From assembly GCA_025057975.1 (NCBI GenBank), contig JANWUV010000005.1, forward strand, positions 124,001 through 188,000: DNA of 64,000 bases. The letters are read 5' to 3'. Below, piece after piece: positions 39,411-49,293 of this stretch (its first letter is position 1; each line of letters opens with the position of its first letter). The stretch is from Chloracidobacterium sp. Lineage in GTDB: Bacteria > Acidobacteriota > Blastocatellia > Chloracidobacteriales > Chloracidobacteriaceae. A model generated the notes under the pieces. It was not told where the DNA came from and did no database searches. It saw only the letters and a list, made by a program, of their open reading frames with translations. A program made the translations under genes and the position numbers.

Positions 39411-40340
39411 TTAGTGGATGCCCAGTTCATCTAAGCACCGTTCATTGTTGCGCCAGTGGGGTTCGACCTTGACAAAAATCTCAAGAAACACCTTGCGTCC
39501 CAGCATGGCCTCGATCTCGGCGCGGGCGGCCGCCGCCATATCCCGCAGACGCAACCCACCGCGCCCTAGAACAATGGCCCGTTGCGATTGGCGCTCAACA
39601 AGGATAACGCACGCCAAGTTGAGACCCCCATCGGCGCGTTCCTCCCATTTCTCGACAGTGACGGCGGTAACAAACGGTAGTTCGTCCGATAGACGCCGTA
39701 AGAGCTGCTCACGCAGGAATTCCGCCGCCAATGTGCGTTCGGTTTGATCGGTCAAATCGTCTTCAGCAAAGGGTGGCGGCGCTACCGGCAAGTGTTTGAG
39801 CAAGCAGTTGATTAGGGTGTCCGTTCCGTCGCCTGTCAGCGCCGAAATCGGTATGTAATCTACGAAGTCATGTTCGTGACGATAGAAGTCAATCAGAGTA
39901 AGCAACCTGCGCTTGTCCTTGAAGCGGTCAATTTTATTGAGCGCTAGAAGAGCCGGCCGGCCTGACTGTTTGACCAGATTGAGTACGAAGCGGTCGCCAT
40001 TGCCGGTTGATACCGACGCATCGCGCAGTAACAGGACAACATCTACCGTCGCCAGTGCGTCAAACACCGCCTGCATCATCCGTTTGTTGAGGCGGTATCC
40101 GGGCTTGTGAATACCAGGGGTGTCCACAAGAACAACTTGTCCTTCCGGGCGCGTGACAATCCCCAAAATGCGGGTGCGCGTCGTCTGCGGCTTGTTTGAA
40201 ACAGCAGCAATCTTTTCACCAACCAAGTAGTTAACAAGCGTAGATTTACCTGCATTGGGACGGCCGATAACCGCGACAAAACCGCTCCGCACAGTTGTGG
40301 CTTCAGCCGAGGATTGTTCAACGGGCGTCTGCAGCATCAT
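39411..40340 (-). CDS. era: GTPase Era
   Basis: 309 residues. Essential GTPase of 30S maturation that binds the 3' end of 16S rRNA. G1 GRPNAGKST, G3 DTPGIH, G4 NKID, and a C-terminal KH domain with VLGRGGLRLRDMAAAAR (the GxxG-like loop) and VEPHWRNNERCLDELG. Complete. It precedes prmA; rsmA, which methylates the neighbouring helix 45, is elsewhere in the window. Confidence 0.97.
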   Translation of the reverse strand: MMLQTPVEQSSAEATTVRSGFVAVIGRPNAGKSTLVNYLVGEKIAAVSNKPQTTRTRILGIVTRPEGQVVLVDTPGIHKPGYRLNKRMMQAVFDALATVDVVLLLRDASVSTGNGDRFVLNLVKQSGRPALLALNKIDRFKDKRRLLTLIDFYRHEHDFVDYIPISALTGDGTDTLINCLLKHLPVAPPPFAEDDLTDQTERTLAAEFLREQLLRRLSDELPFVTAVTVEKWEERADGGLNLACVILVERQSQRAIVLGRGGLRLRDMAAAARAEIEAMLGRKVFLEIFVKVEPHWRNNERCLDELGIH

Positions 40341-40504
40341 TGCTTCAAAAAGCTTGGCGTTTATGAGAGAAGTTTGCTCTCCTTGTTTTGATTTGGTCCA
40401 AAAGGGCGGGGCGATGAAGTCTGGCGGCGGACCTAAGGTTAGGTCGCCGGAAGCATGGGGGGCGTCGCCAGTTGCAACGCCGTGATATCACAAAGGAGGC
40501 GCCT

Positions 40505-41260
40505 TCAGAGGTCTTCCGCTTCCCAGCTTTTGAGTTGGGCGAGCGCGTTGCGGTCGGTCAGATCGTTGCGCAACGGCGTGATGGCCACCAGACCGTCAGC
40601 GATGGCGGCGTAATCCACATCCGGCGCTTCGTCGCGTCCGTCGGTTTCTGTCCCAATCCAGTAGTAGGGCCGGCCACGCGGGTCAATCCGTTCTTCAATG
40701 TTGGTGCAGAGGAGCTTGGTTCCCGTGCGCGTGAAGCGATAACCCCGAATTGGGCCAGGCGGAATGTTGACGTTAAGCAGGGTGTTTTTGGGAAGCCCTG
40801 AACGCAGCACCCTGCGCGTCAACCGCTGGGCAAAGTCGGCGGCGTATGTGTAGTCAAACTCGGTGTGTGACACCAGCGAGAACGCCAAACTGGGAATGCC
40901 GTTGACTGCCCCTTCAAGGGCGCCAGCGACCGTCCCAGAATACGTGACGCTGTCGCCTAGGTTGGCGCCGCGATTGATGCCGGAAACCACAAGGTCCGGG
41001 CGCGGTCGCCCTTTCAGAAGCCAGTGTAAGGCAAGGATCACGCAATCGGTCGGCGTGCCTTCAACGGCGTACCAGCCGTCCCGCTCACGCTGCTTGCGGA
41101 CACGTAACGGCCGTCCCAGTGTCACAGCGCGGGAGCAGCCACTGTGTTCACCAGCCGGAGCAACGACCATGACCTCCCCTAGTGGTTGAAGGCATTCCAC
41201 AAGCGCCCGCAAACCCGAAGCGTAAATGCTGTCATCATTCGTTACGAGAATCAGCGGCAT
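40505..41260 (-). CDS. surE: 5'/3'-nucleotidase SurE
   Basis: 251 residues. SurE removes phosphate from nucleoside monophosphates and short polyphosphates; survival-linked in stationary phase. The N-terminal ILVTNDDSIYASGL carries the metal-binding Asp pair, and SGINRGANLGDSVTYSGTVAGA is the family's central motif. The ATG at 41260 gives the classical start; a TTG at 41287 adds nine residues. Separated by 164 bases from era. Confidence 0.95.
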   Translation of the reverse strand: MPLILVTNDDSIYASGLRALVECLQPLGEVMVVAPAGEHSGCSRAVTLGRPLRVRKQRERDGWYAVEGTPTDCVILALHWLLKGRPRPDLVVSGINRGANLGDSVTYSGTVAGALEGAVNGIPSLAFSLVSHTEFDYTYAADFAQRLTRRVLRSGLPKNTLLNVNIPPGPIRGYRFTRTGTKLLCTNIEERIDPRGRPYYWIGTETDGRDEAPDVDYAAIADGLVAITPLRNDLTDRNALAQLKSWEAEDL

Positions 41261-41382
41261 AGTGTGCTCGAAAAGCCCAATTCCCAAAAATCAAGGCCAG
41301 TCGAAGTGATTTCGCTCAAGCGGTTGAAAACAAAACGGCGAGGCAGTCACAGCACCGTCTCGCCGCGCAGGTCGTTCAAACG

Positions 41383-41459
41383 TGGTCGGGATGACTGGAT
41401 TTGAACCAGCGACCTCACGCACCCCAAGCGTGCGCGCTACCAGGCTGCGCCACATCCCG
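41383..41459 (-). tRNA. tRNA-Pro (anticodon GGG)
   Basis: A complete 77-base cloverleaf on the minus strand: acceptor CGGGATG pairs with CATCCCG, D arm GCGCAGCCTGGTAGCGC, anticodon stem CACGC/GCGTG with loop TTGGGGT (anticodon GGG), T arm with GGTTCAAATCC, discriminator A and encoded CCA at 41385-41383. The anticodon reads CCC and CCU proline codons. Confidence 0.95.
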
Positions 41460-41657
41460 TTGAGTTCGCCGCCACAAGCGACGGAAGGCAATTCAACCAT
41501 AACCTACGGCGGTTGTCACGTCTGAGCGTAACGTCCTTAGGGAAGCGACAGACTTGCCAAACCTAGGCCTTCGGTGAATACTACCCGGACAAATGACCAT
41601 TGCTGCCGAGTTGTGGTGCAATACCCCGCACACGTTCGCGTTTTGGGAGTCGTTTGA

Positions 41658-43568
41658 ATGGCGAAGCGACTCGAAGACACTTGTGTTCCACGTCTGTTGG
41701 GCGCGTGCTACCAACAGCGATTGAGCGGAATCTTGACCTTCCGGCAACCGGCGGTGGTGCGCCATGTGTACTTTGAGAGCGGGGCAGTAGTTTACGCCGC
41801 CAGCGAAGTTGTCACCGAGCGGTTTGGCGAGCGTTTATGCGCGCTGGGTTGTATTTCCCCAGAGCAGTTGGCTCAGGCGGTGGCGGCGACTAAGCCTGGA
41901 AAACGGCTTGGCGTCTGCTTGGTGGAGTTGGGGTATCTGACGGCCTCCGACCTACAAGCGATGCTGGTGGGACACATCACCTACCTAGTCCAATCCCTGT
42001 TTGATTGGACGACTGGCGAGTACCAGTTTCAGGCGCAGCACGTCAAAGTGGATGGATTTGGGCAGGCGTTGTCGCCGGTCAGCCTGATTTTCGACGGCGT
42101 CCGTAACTTGCCGGACCTCAATCTTATCCGTCGTTGGCTAGGCGACCCACAACGAGTGCTTCAGCCAGTGCTGCCTTCTCAAGTCAATCTGTCCGACGTG
42201 ACGCTGACGCCGGAAGAAGCCTTTGTCTTATCACGGTTGGACACGCCGTTGCGCGTTGCAGAAGCTTGTATGGCTATCCCCTTGCCTGAAGACCGTGTTT
42301 TGCGTGCGTTGTGCGCCTTGACCCTGTCTGGGATAGTCAAGTTCGCCGACGACCGACCAGAAGCGCTGATTGAGCCAGTCGCCAAGCCCTCTACGGCGAC
42401 GACCGGCGAGATTGACGCCGCACGCGCCGCCGAGTTGTGTTTTGAACTGGAGGAAAAAATTCGGGTGCTTGAGTCGGGCGGCACGCACTATCAGGTGCTG
42501 GGTATCAACCGTCGCTTCACGCCGGAAGAACTCAAGAAAGCCTATCGAGAACTGGCGAAAAAATTTCACCCCGACCGCCACTCGCAACTGGCGGCGTTTG
42601 ACTTTCAAGTCAAGGCCGAACTGGAGCGCGTCTTTATCGCCATTCAGCAAGCCTACGAAGTGTTGAGTGATGAGGAGAAGCGGCGCAAGTATGACGCTGC
42701 TCTAGGCGGACAAATGGCACGTTCAACACCGGGCGGCGACCGTTTTCCAACCGGCGCGTATCCAGTGGCGCGACCAACGCCGCCAAGTCCACCTTCCGTT
42801 CGCGCGCCGTCCGATGGTAAGCCCAAGCCACCGCCCTCAGCGTATCCAAGACCCCCAGGCTCGGTTTCAACGCCGAGTCCGCCCGCTGTGCCGCCGCCCA
42901 CAAAGGCTGGTTTCCGAACACCGCCGACCCTGAAGCGGCCGCCGCAACCACCAGTAGAGTCGCCGCCCGTTTCTCCGGCAGCCTCGCCGCCGCCTAAACC
43001 GCCGACCCCGCCCAGTATGCCGCCGCGTATGCCGACCGGCGCATACCCAAAGGCGACGCAGAGTAACCCGCCGGAGCCGCCGCCAATTCCAGCCTCAGAG
43101 CTTTACCTGCGAACCGTTGAGTACATGGGCAACGGCGATGTAGAGCGGGCGTATCAGTCCATCCGCCGCGCAGTGGAACAGAAACCAAACAACGCTGATT
43201 ACCAGGCGTTGCTGGCGCGCGTCCTGCTGCGGATGCCGGGCCGAAACAAGGAAGCGGAAAAGGCTTTCCTCGCGGCGATTGATCTGTGCCGCGACCCGGA
43301 TGAAGTGCCAGAGTTGCTGATGGAACTTGCCGACCTGTACCTCAAGTTTGGGCTAGAGTCGCGGGCTATTGAATGTCTTGATCGTGGTCTGGCTCTGGCT
43401 CCAGAGCATGAGGAACTCAAAAAACGTCGCCAAGCGATTAGCGCAAAACGGCCGTCCACACCGCGCCGAACCAGTAGCTTTCGTGTTGCCACCGGCAAGC
43501 GGTTGCAGGCTCTAGTGGGCAAGGTTTTTGGTCTAGACGAGGCGGGGGATGACGGCGAAGCTACATAG
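41658..43568 (+). CDS. DUF4388-J domain-TPR fusion protein
   Basis: 636 residues. Region 1-145 is a DUF4388/PATAN-type module ([37 protein letters not shown]), a second helical module follows (150-250), then a J domain (about 276-350) with an intact HPD at 304-306 (KKFHPDRH) able to stimulate Hsp70 ATPase. A Pro-rich linker (352-485) ends in TPR repeats (about 490-600). GGGAG lies eight bases before the ATG. No dnaK or grpE is adjacent. The order suggests a regulatory adaptor that brings Hsp70 to a signalling complex, which is inference. Confidence 0.88.
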   Translation: MAKRLEDTCVPRLLGACYQQRLSGILTFRQPAVVRHVYFESGAVVYAASEVVTERFGERLCALGCISPEQLAQAVAATKPGKRLGVCLVELGYLTASDLQAMLVGHITYLVQSLFDWTTGEYQFQAQHVKVDGFGQALSPVSLIFDGVRNLPDLNLIRRWLGDPQRVLQPVLPSQVNLSDVTLTPEEAFVLSRLDTPLRVAEACMAIPLPEDRVLRALCALTLSGIVKFADDRPEALIEPVAKPSTATTGEIDAARAAELCFELEEKIRVLESGGTHYQVLGINRRFTPEELKKAYRELAKKFHPDRHSQLAAFDFQVKAELERVFIAIQQAYEVLSDEEKRRKYDAALGGQMARSTPGGDRFPTGAYPVARPTPPSPPSVRAPSDGKPKPPPSAYPRPPGSVSTPSPPAVPPPTKAGFRTPPTLKRPPQPPVESPPVSPAASPPPKPPTPPSMPPRMPTGAYPKATQSNPPEPPPIPASELYLRTVEYMGNGDVERAYQSIRRAVEQKPNNADYQALLARVLLRMPGRNKEAEKAFLAAIDLCRDPDEVPELLMELADLYLKFGLESRAIECLDRGLALAPEHEELKKRRQAISAKRPSTPRRTSSFRVATGKRLQALVGKVFGLDEAGDDGEAT

Positions 43569-43646
43569 CCTGATTGGTTGCGTCGCTCTGCTGCGCCACA
43601 GTTGCATGCCCAAACGGGGCGCACTATGATTGACGACTGCTTCGTG

Positions 43647-43723
43647 GCGGGTGTAGCTCAGCTGGTTAGAGCGCTTGATTGTGGCTCAAGAGGTCGTGGG
43701 TTCGAATCCCATCACTCGCCCCA
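43647..43723 (+). tRNA. tRNA-His (anticodon GTG)
   Basis: Cloverleaf with acceptor GCGGGTG/CACTCGC (one G-T pair), D arm GCTCAGCTGGTTAGAGC, anticodon arm CTTGA-TTGTGGC-TCAAG (anticodon GTG), T arm GTGGGTTCGAATCCCAT, position 73 C, and encoded CCA. The extra G at 43647 would face C73, the identity element of tRNA-His. Confidence 0.95.
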
Positions 43724-43824
43724 CTTTTCCTCCATCTCAATCTGTTGTGAAGCGAACGCGCGACGCCAAGCCTGGCCAGGTTATCGCGTTCAGGGGTTAG
43801 TCCGCTGTTTCTCCGAAGTTTCCG

Positions 43825-43853
43825 TTGACAGTCACAACCTCCACGAGTAACTT
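43825..43853 (+). promoter_or_regulatory. Possible sigma-70 promoter of the ATP synthase cluster
   Basis: TTGACA (43825-43830) with a 17-base spacer and TAACTT (43848-43853), 67 bases before the b' start. The -35 is perfect; the -10 keeps only the key T, A and final T. Confidence 0.4.
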
Positions 43854-43919
43854 CGCAGCTTGCTTTTCAGATCATTCGGTAGGCGCGTAAGGCTGCCGCG
43901 GCCTGCGCCGTCGTTGTTT

Positions 43920-44411
43920 ATGATGGAATCGTTATTGGGCTTCAGTAGTGGACAGCTAGGTCGCTTCCTCGCCGCCGAAAGCAGCTTACTGACGCCTGAT
44001 TGGTCGCTGTTTGTCACAGTTGGCGTATTCCTCATCGTGGCGTACCTGCTGAACGTTCTGGTCTTCAAGCCAGTTCTGGCAGTGCTGGAGGAGCGTACAC
44101 GTTTGACGAGCGGTGCCCGCCGAATGCTCGGTGACTACGACCAACGTCTAGCGGCGTACGAGGCAGCGTTGCGTGACGCCCGAGTCGCAGCGGCGCAGCT
44201 TATTGCGGAACGTCGGGCCGCCGCCCTGCAGCGGCGTACCGAAATCATCGAACAAGCCAAGCAGGCCGCCGCCGCTGAGACAGCAGCCGCGACGCAAGCG
44301 CTCAGCGCTCAGGTCGCCGCTGCCAAAGAAGCCCTCTTGCGCGACGCCGAACAGTTGGCGGCTTCTATTGCCGAAACCATCTTGGGTCGCCGGATTGGAG
44401 CGTCCCGATGA
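43920..44411 (+). CDS. ATP synthase subunit b'
   Basis: 163 residues. One membrane helix (about 28-50, WSLFVTVGVFLIVAYLLNVLVFKP) followed by a long Ala/Glu/Arg helix that ends SIAETILGRRIG, the usual end of F-type b-type subunits. The second of two b-type genes in a row; I call it b' because it lies first and has the shorter, cyanobacterial-like layout. There is no clear ribosome site; ATGATG at 43920/43923 gives two starts. It overlaps the next gene by 4 bases. Confidence 0.85.
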   Translation: MMESLLGFSSGQLGRFLAAESSLLTPDWSLFVTVGVFLIVAYLLNVLVFKPVLAVLEERTRLTSGARRMLGDYDQRLAAYEAALRDARVAAAQLIAERRAAALQRRTEIIEQAKQAAAAETAAATQALSAQVAAAKEALLRDAEQLAASIAETILGRRIGASR

Positions 44412-44923
44412 GTTTGATGCCGTTTCCGCCGCTGTTTGTCGCCGCCGGCGTTCCGCTGTGGGCGAAATTTCTGAATTTCGCCGTTTATGCCGGCCTGCTG
44501 ACGCTCCTGCTCGCCAAACCGGTGACGGAAGGGTTGCGCAAACGCGCCCAAAACATTCGGGATGCTCTTGCCCGCGCCGGCCAGGAGCGAGCTTTGGCTG
44601 AGGCCAAGCTGCGCGAGCTGGAAGAGCGTCTGGCGCGTCTTGAGTCGGAGCTGGTCGCCATCCGCACTCAGGCCGAGCAGGACGCTCAAGCCGAGTACGA
44701 CCGCATTCTCGCCGCCGCTGAAGCCGACGCTGAACGCCTACGTCGTCTCGCCAGGCTGGAGATTGAGGGCGCAAGCCAAGCGGCGCGGCTTGAGCTCCAA
44801 GCCTTTGCCGCCTCCAAAGCGGTCGAGCTGGCGGAGGCGCTCCTTCGGCGCGAACTCTCCGCCGATGACCACTCGCGTCTGGTGGCGACCTACACCGCCC
44901 AGCTTGAGAAGCAGCGCGCTTGA
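44408..44923 (+). CDS. atpF: ATP synthase subunit b
   Basis: 171 residues of the peripheral stalk: an N-terminal helix (about 18-38, KFLNFAVYAGLLTLLLAKPV) with the family's PVTEGLRKRAQNI turn, then a continuous coiled coil (LAEAKLRELEERLARLESEL) ending in the region that binds delta. The 4-base overlap with b' shows coupling. Together b and b' would form a heterodimeric stalk, as known in phototrophs and some other bacteria. Confidence 0.9.
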   Translation: MSLMPFPPLFVAAGVPLWAKFLNFAVYAGLLTLLLAKPVTEGLRKRAQNIRDALARAGQERALAEAKLRELEERLARLESELVAIRTQAEQDAQAEYDRILAAAEADAERLRRLARLEIEGASQAARLELQAFAASKAVELAEALLRRELSADDHSRLVATYTAQLEKQRA

Positions 44924-44957
44924 TGGAAACCGTAATAGGCTGACAAAACGCCGTTCT

Positions 44958-45491
44958 ATGACTTCACTCGCCAATCGTTACGCCCGCGCAGTGGCCGACG
45001 CCGCCGGCGCGGATTTTCCAACCGTTGTTGAAGAGGTCAAAACGTTCCACCAGCTCATGACGAGTCACGCCGAGTTGACCGAGGCGCTGACTAACCCCAC
45101 GATTCCGCTCGACCAAAAGGAGCGATTTCTACGCGCCCTCTGCGCACGCCTGAAGCCCCATCCGACCACGACAAACTTTCTGATGGTTGTCCTACGCCAC
45201 CAACGGATGGCCGTGTTGGGCGATATCCAGAAAGCGTTGGAGGCGTTGCTGGACGCGCGTTCCGGCGTGGTTGCCGTTGAGGTGGCCAGCGCCAAACCGC
45301 TGAGCGTGCGAGAGCGACGTGCGCTTGAGGAGCGTTTGCGGAAGTTGGTTGGCGGCGATATTCGACTGACCTACAAGGAAGCGCCGGAGTTGCTCGGCGG
45401 CGTTGTCGCGTGCGTTGGCAGCACGTACTACGACGGTTCCATTCGCACCCAACTTGCCGAAATTCGAGAGCGACTGACCCGGCGCTACTGA
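44958..45491 (+). CDS. atpH: ATP synthase subunit delta
   Basis: 177 residues. MTSLANRYARAVADAA is the typical OSCP/delta N-terminus, with LTNPTIPLDQKERFL and FLMVVLRHQRM in the six-helix domain, and a C-terminal LLGGVVACVGSTYYDGSIRTQL that matches the family end. The frame runs much further upstream inside atpF, but the domain starts at 44958. Confidence 0.94.
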   Translation: MTSLANRYARAVADAAGADFPTVVEEVKTFHQLMTSHAELTEALTNPTIPLDQKERFLRALCARLKPHPTTTNFLMVVLRHQRMAVLGDIQKALEALLDARSGVVAVEVASAKPLSVRERRALEERLRKLVGGDIRLTYKEAPELLGGVVACVGSTYYDGSIRTQLAEIRERLTRRY

Positions 45492-45518
45492 GCCGACCGG
45501 ATGAGGTTGAGGAATGAC

Positions 45519-47036
45519 ATGGAAGCCATTCGAGCTGATGAAATTAGCCAGCTAATCCGTGAGCAAATTGAGACTTTCCAAACCGGCGTGACCGTCGCCG
45601 AGGTCGGGACGGTTATTAAAGTCGGCGACGGCATTGCCGAAATCCATGGTCTGGACAAGGTCATGGCCGGCGAGTTGCTTGACCTGCCGCACAACGTCAA
45701 AGGCATCGCCCTCAACCTTGAAGAAGACAAAGTTGGAGCGGTGCTCTTTGGCGAGTATCAGGCCATCAAGCAGGGCGATTTGGTCAAGCGCACCAAGCGC
45801 ATTATGTCCGTCCCCGTCGGCGAGGGCTTTCTGGGGCGCGTCGTCAACGCGCTGGGTGAACCGATTGACGGACGCGGCCCAATCGCCAACGACGGCTACA
45901 ACCCGGTTGAGCGACTTGCGCCGGGCATCGTCGAGCGGCGCTCGGTCAAAGAACCAATGATGACTGGCATCAAGGCGATTGACGCCATGATTCCAATTGG
46001 GCGCGGTCAGCGCGAACTCATCATCGGCGACCGGCAGACCGGTAAGACGACCATCGCCATTGACACCATCATCAACTCCAAGGGGAAAGACCTCATCTGT
46101 ATCTACGTGGCGATTGGTCAGCGCAAAGGCTCTATCGCCCAACTCGTCAAGCGGCTCGAAGAGTACGACGCCATGAGTTACACCATTGTGGTGTCGGCCT
46201 CGTCATCCGACCCGGCCGCCATGCAGTACCTTGCGCCGTACGCTGGGACGGCGATGGGTGAGTACTTCATGGATCGTGGTAAGCATGTCCTGTGCATTTA
46301 CGATGACCTGTCGAAGCATGCCGTCGCGTATCGGGAAATCTCGCTTCTGCTGCGGCGGCCGCCAGGGCGCGAAGCCTATCCGGGCGACGTGTTTTACCTG
46401 CATTCGCGTTTGCTGGAGCGGGCGGCGAAGTATAACGAAAAGCGCGGCGGCGGTTCGCTGACCGCCTTACCGATTATTGAGACGCAAGCGGGGGACATTT
46501 CTGCTTACATCCCTACGAACGTCATTTCGATTACCGACGGGCAGATTTTCCTCGAAACCGATCTGTTCAATGCCGGCGTGCGTCCGGCCATCAACGTCGG
46601 CAACTCGGTGTCCCGCGTTGGCAGCTCGGCGCAGACCAAGGCGATGAAGCAGGTCGCCGGGATGCTCCGGCTCGAACTGGCACAGTACCGCGAACTGGCG
46701 GCCTTTGCCCAGTTTAGCTCTGACCTCGATAAAGCGACGCAGCGCCTGCTAGCGCGCGGCCAGCGCCTAACGGAAATTCTCAAGCAGGGGCAGTATTCGC
46801 CTATGCCCTTGGAGGAACAGGTGTTCGTCATCTGGGCGGCGACCAACGGCTATGTGGATGACATTCCGGTGTCGGAAGTGCGGCGGTTTGAGGCGGAGTT
46901 ACTGGCCTACCTCAAAAACAACCATGCGGCGCTGCTTCAAGAAATCGCCACAAAAAAAGAGCTCACCGACGACATCAAGGCCAAAATGAAGGCAGCGGCG
47001 GATGCTTTCAAACAAACCTTTGTCGTTCGCGCGTGA
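45519..47036 (+). CDS. atpA: ATP synthase subunit alpha
   Basis: 505 residues. Regulatory nucleotide-binding subunit of F1: Walker A GDRQTGKT, the alpha-type [46 protein letters not shown] and the [11 protein letters not shown] region with the arginine finger ([10 protein letters not shown]). The ATG at 45519 has GAGG six bases upstream and gives the family's start; the ATG at 45501 would add six residues. Beta, its catalytic partner, is not in this cluster. Confidence 0.97.
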   Translation: MEAIRADEISQLIREQIETFQTGVTVAEVGTVIKVGDGIAEIHGLDKVMAGELLDLPHNVKGIALNLEEDKVGAVLFGEYQAIKQGDLVKRTKRIMSVPVGEGFLGRVVNALGEPIDGRGPIANDGYNPVERLAPGIVERRSVKEPMMTGIKAIDAMIPIGRGQRELIIGDRQTGKTTIAIDTIINSKGKDLICIYVAIGQRKGSIAQLVKRLEEYDAMSYTIVVSASSSDPAAMQYLAPYAGTAMGEYFMDRGKHVLCIYDDLSKHAVAYREISLLLRRPPGREAYPGDVFYLHSRLLERAAKYNEKRGGGSLTALPIIETQAGDISAYIPTNVISITDGQIFLETDLFNAGVRPAINVGNSVSRVGSSAQTKAMKQVAGMLRLELAQYRELAAFAQFSSDLDKATQRLLARGQRLTEILKQGQYSPMPLEEQVFVIWAATNGYVDDIPVSEVRRFEAELLAYLKNNHAALLQEIATKKELTDDIKAKMKAAADAFKQTFVVRA

Positions 47037-47060
47037 GCCGCCGTCGTTAGAGAGGTTGCC

Positions 47061-47951
47061 ATGCCGAATTTGCAGGGTCTTCGACGGCGCATCAAAGCCG
47101 TCAAAAACATGCGCCAGATTACCAAGTCATACAAACTTGTTTCGGCCTCAAAGCTCCGCCGTGCGCAGGAACGGGTGACGGCGACGCGACCCTACGCGCG
47201 AAAAATGCAGGAAGTGCTGCGCAACTTGTCGGCGGCGACCGACTTCACCAGTCCGCTAATGGAAGAGCGGGCAGGCAACCGAACGCTGCTCGTCTTGATC
47301 ACAGCCGACAAGGGTCTGTGCGGGGCCTTCAACGCGAATCTCATTCGAGCGGTACAACAGTACATCACAGAGCATCCTACCGAGCGCGTCGAGTTAGTGG
47401 TCATTGGACGCAAGGGCAGGGATTTTTTCCGCCGGCGCGCCATCCCAATTCGCAAGGAGTACATCAACGTCACGTCGAAGACCTTCGGCTATGAGTTGGC
47501 GGTTGAAATCGCCCAAGACATTTTGAATATCTACGAAGGCGCTGCTGAAGACGAAGAAACCCTTGCGGTACGACCCGATCGCGTCTGCCTTGTCTATGCT
47601 GAGTTTCGGTCGGCACTCTCACAGGTTGTGCGGATTGAGCAACTGCTGCCCGTTGTACGTCCGGCGAGAGACGAAGCGGTCGCAAGCCAGAGCGGGCCAG
47701 ACTACATTTACGAGCAACCGCCGGCGGAGATTCTTGGACGCTTGCTGCCGCGCTTTGTCGAAACCTGCATCTTTCAGGCCTTGCTAGAGTCAGTAGCCTC
47801 GGAGCATGGCGCACGCATGGCGGCGATGGATTCCGCCAGCCGCAACGCCGGTGAAGTCATCGCTCATTTGACCTTGACGATGAACCGCATTCGGCAGGCG
47901 GCGATTACAAACGAGATTATCGAAGTCATCAGCGGCGCGGCGGCCCTGTAG
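47061..47951 (+). CDS. atpG: ATP synthase subunit gamma
   Basis: 296-residue central rotor. N-terminal LQGLRRRIKAVKNMRQITKSYKLVSASKLRRA and the C-terminal ASEHGARMAAMDSASRNAGEVI...RIRQAAITNEIIEVISGA are the two helices of the coiled-coil shaft and are strongly conserved; the middle Rossmann-like domain starts LLVLITADKGLCGAFN. The cluster ends here; no atpD or atpC follows. Confidence 0.97.
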   Translation: MPNLQGLRRRIKAVKNMRQITKSYKLVSASKLRRAQERVTATRPYARKMQEVLRNLSAATDFTSPLMEERAGNRTLLVLITADKGLCGAFNANLIRAVQQYITEHPTERVELVVIGRKGRDFFRRRAIPIRKEYINVTSKTFGYELAVEIAQDILNIYEGAAEDEETLAVRPDRVCLVYAEFRSALSQVVRIEQLLPVVRPARDEAVASQSGPDYIYEQPPAEILGRLLPRFVETCIFQALLESVASEHGARMAAMDSASRNAGEVIAHLTLTMNRIRQAAITNEIIEVISGAAAL

Positions 47952-48047
47952 GGGGCGTGGTGGCCCTGACGCGCTCCGGGAGATGTTGCGTCCAAACGAC
48001 CGTAGGTGGCTCATTACCGCCTGCGACGACTTGAAAAAAGCTTTGCG

Positions 48048-48158
48048 ATGTCCGAAGAGGCTGACTGTCGCCGGTGGCGAGTGGTGTATGCAGTGACCCT
48101 GCTGTACACGGCGCTGCTCATTGGGCTGCTTGACTGGCTAACGCGCTGTTTCCGTTAG
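48048..48158 (+). CDS. Possible 36-residue single-helix membrane protein
   Basis: A short frame just ahead of the FecCD permease (13 bases between) encoding a charged N-terminus (EEADCRRWR), one hydrophobic helix of about 20 residues (VVYAVTLLYTALLIGLL) and a short tail DWLTRCFR. The positive-inside pattern fits a membrane protein. No ribosome site is visible and such frames can arise by chance, so it is only a candidate. Confidence 0.35.
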   Translation: MSEEADCRRWRVVYAVTLLYTALLIGLLDWLTRCFR

Positions 48159-48171
48159 AGGTGGGCGCTGT

Positions 48172-49206
48172 ATGGGCGTACGCCGTACGGTCTCCCCGCT
48201 GTTGTTTTTTCCGTTAGCGATCGGTCTATTGGGGGCGTCCGTAGTGTTGGGCGTAGCTATCGGCAGTGTGACCGTGCCGCCGGCGACTGTCGTTGCCGTC
48301 CTTGTCTCGAAATTATTGCCTTGGTTGAGAGCTGACGGTTTGTCGCCGACCGACGAAGCAATTGTCTGGGCAATGCGTTTGCCGCGGGTGCTGGTCGCTG
48401 CGTTGGTTGGGGCGGCGTTAGCGACGGCGGGTGTCCAGATGCAGGGCTTGTTTCGCAACCCACTGGCGTCGCCGGATATTGTTGGAACGAGCGCAGGCGG
48501 AGCGCTAGGGGCGGTTGTCGCCATCGCCGCTGGTCTGTCGGCGGTTTCACCTGTTTATATTCCGGCGTTTTCGTTTGGAGGGAGCGCCGTAGCGTTAGTG
48601 ACCGTTTACGCGCTGACAGCCCGTGCTGGACGAGCGCCTATGACGACGCTGTTGCTGGCCGGCGTTGCGATTGGGTCACTATGCGGCGCACTGACGGCGC
48701 TAGTCGTTTCGCTGGCGTGGAAGCGGTGGGAGGTCGCGCAGGAGATTTCATTCTGGCTAATGGGCGGCTTCGACAGCCGGACGTGGCTGCATGTTCGGCT
48801 GTTGCTGCCGTGTGTTTTGGTCGGTTTTGGTGTGGCGCTTGCTTATGCGCCGGAACTGGATGTGATGTCATTAGGTGTTGAAGACGCCCGCGCCTTGGGC
48901 GTCGAAGTCCGTCGGACGACTTGGATAGTGCTTACCGCGGCGGCTTTACTGACCGGCGCAGCGGTCGCGGTTGGCGGGATCATCGGCTTTGTCGGCCTCA
49001 TGGTCCCACACGCTGTCCGCTTCGTAGTCGGGCCGCGTCATCGAATTCTGACACCGGCCTGCGCGCTTGTTGGAGCGGCGTTTCTAGTGGGTGCAGACTT
49101 GCTGGCCAGAACTGTTAATCGTCCCGAAGAAATTCGGCTAGGCATTGTCACAGCGATCATCGGCGCGCCTTATTTCCTACGCTTGCTCTTGCGACCTATG
49201 GAATAA
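48172..49206 (+). CDS. FecCD-family ABC transporter permease
   Basis: 344 residues, about nine to ten helices, of the BtuC/FecCD/FhuB family that moves iron-siderophores, haem or cobalamin across the inner membrane. Diagnostic stretches are RLPRVLVAALVGAALATAGVQMQGLFRNPLASPDIVGTSAGGALGA, FWLMGGF, and GFVGLMVPHAVRFVVGPRHR (ATPase-coupling region). No substrate-binding protein, ATPase or TonB-dependent receptor lies beside it, so the substrate cannot be told. Confidence 0.92.
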   Translation: MGVRRTVSPLLFFPLAIGLLGASVVLGVAIGSVTVPPATVVAVLVSKLLPWLRADGLSPTDEAIVWAMRLPRVLVAALVGAALATAGVQMQGLFRNPLASPDIVGTSAGGALGAVVAIAAGLSAVSPVYIPAFSFGGSAVALVTVYALTARAGRAPMTTLLLAGVAIGSLCGALTALVVSLAWKRWEVAQEISFWLMGGFDSRTWLHVRLLLPCVLVGFGVALAYAPELDVMSLGVEDARALGVEVRRTTWIVLTAAALLTGAAVAVGGIIGFVGLMVPHAVRFVVGPRHRILTPACALVGAAFLVGADLLARTVNRPEEIRLGIVTAIIGAPYFLRLLLRPME

Positions 49207-49293
49207 CGGTTGAGGGCAAGCTGCCCTATGCCATCGCCAACAGGGTTTAGTCCACTCGGCAAGTACGCGACCCAACTTGGCGTCCAGCTGACC

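Noticed and set aside
40472-40801. Plus-strand frame with an AAAGGAGG box at 40491
   Set aside because: It is antisense to surE and the box is not placed before a start codon in that frame.
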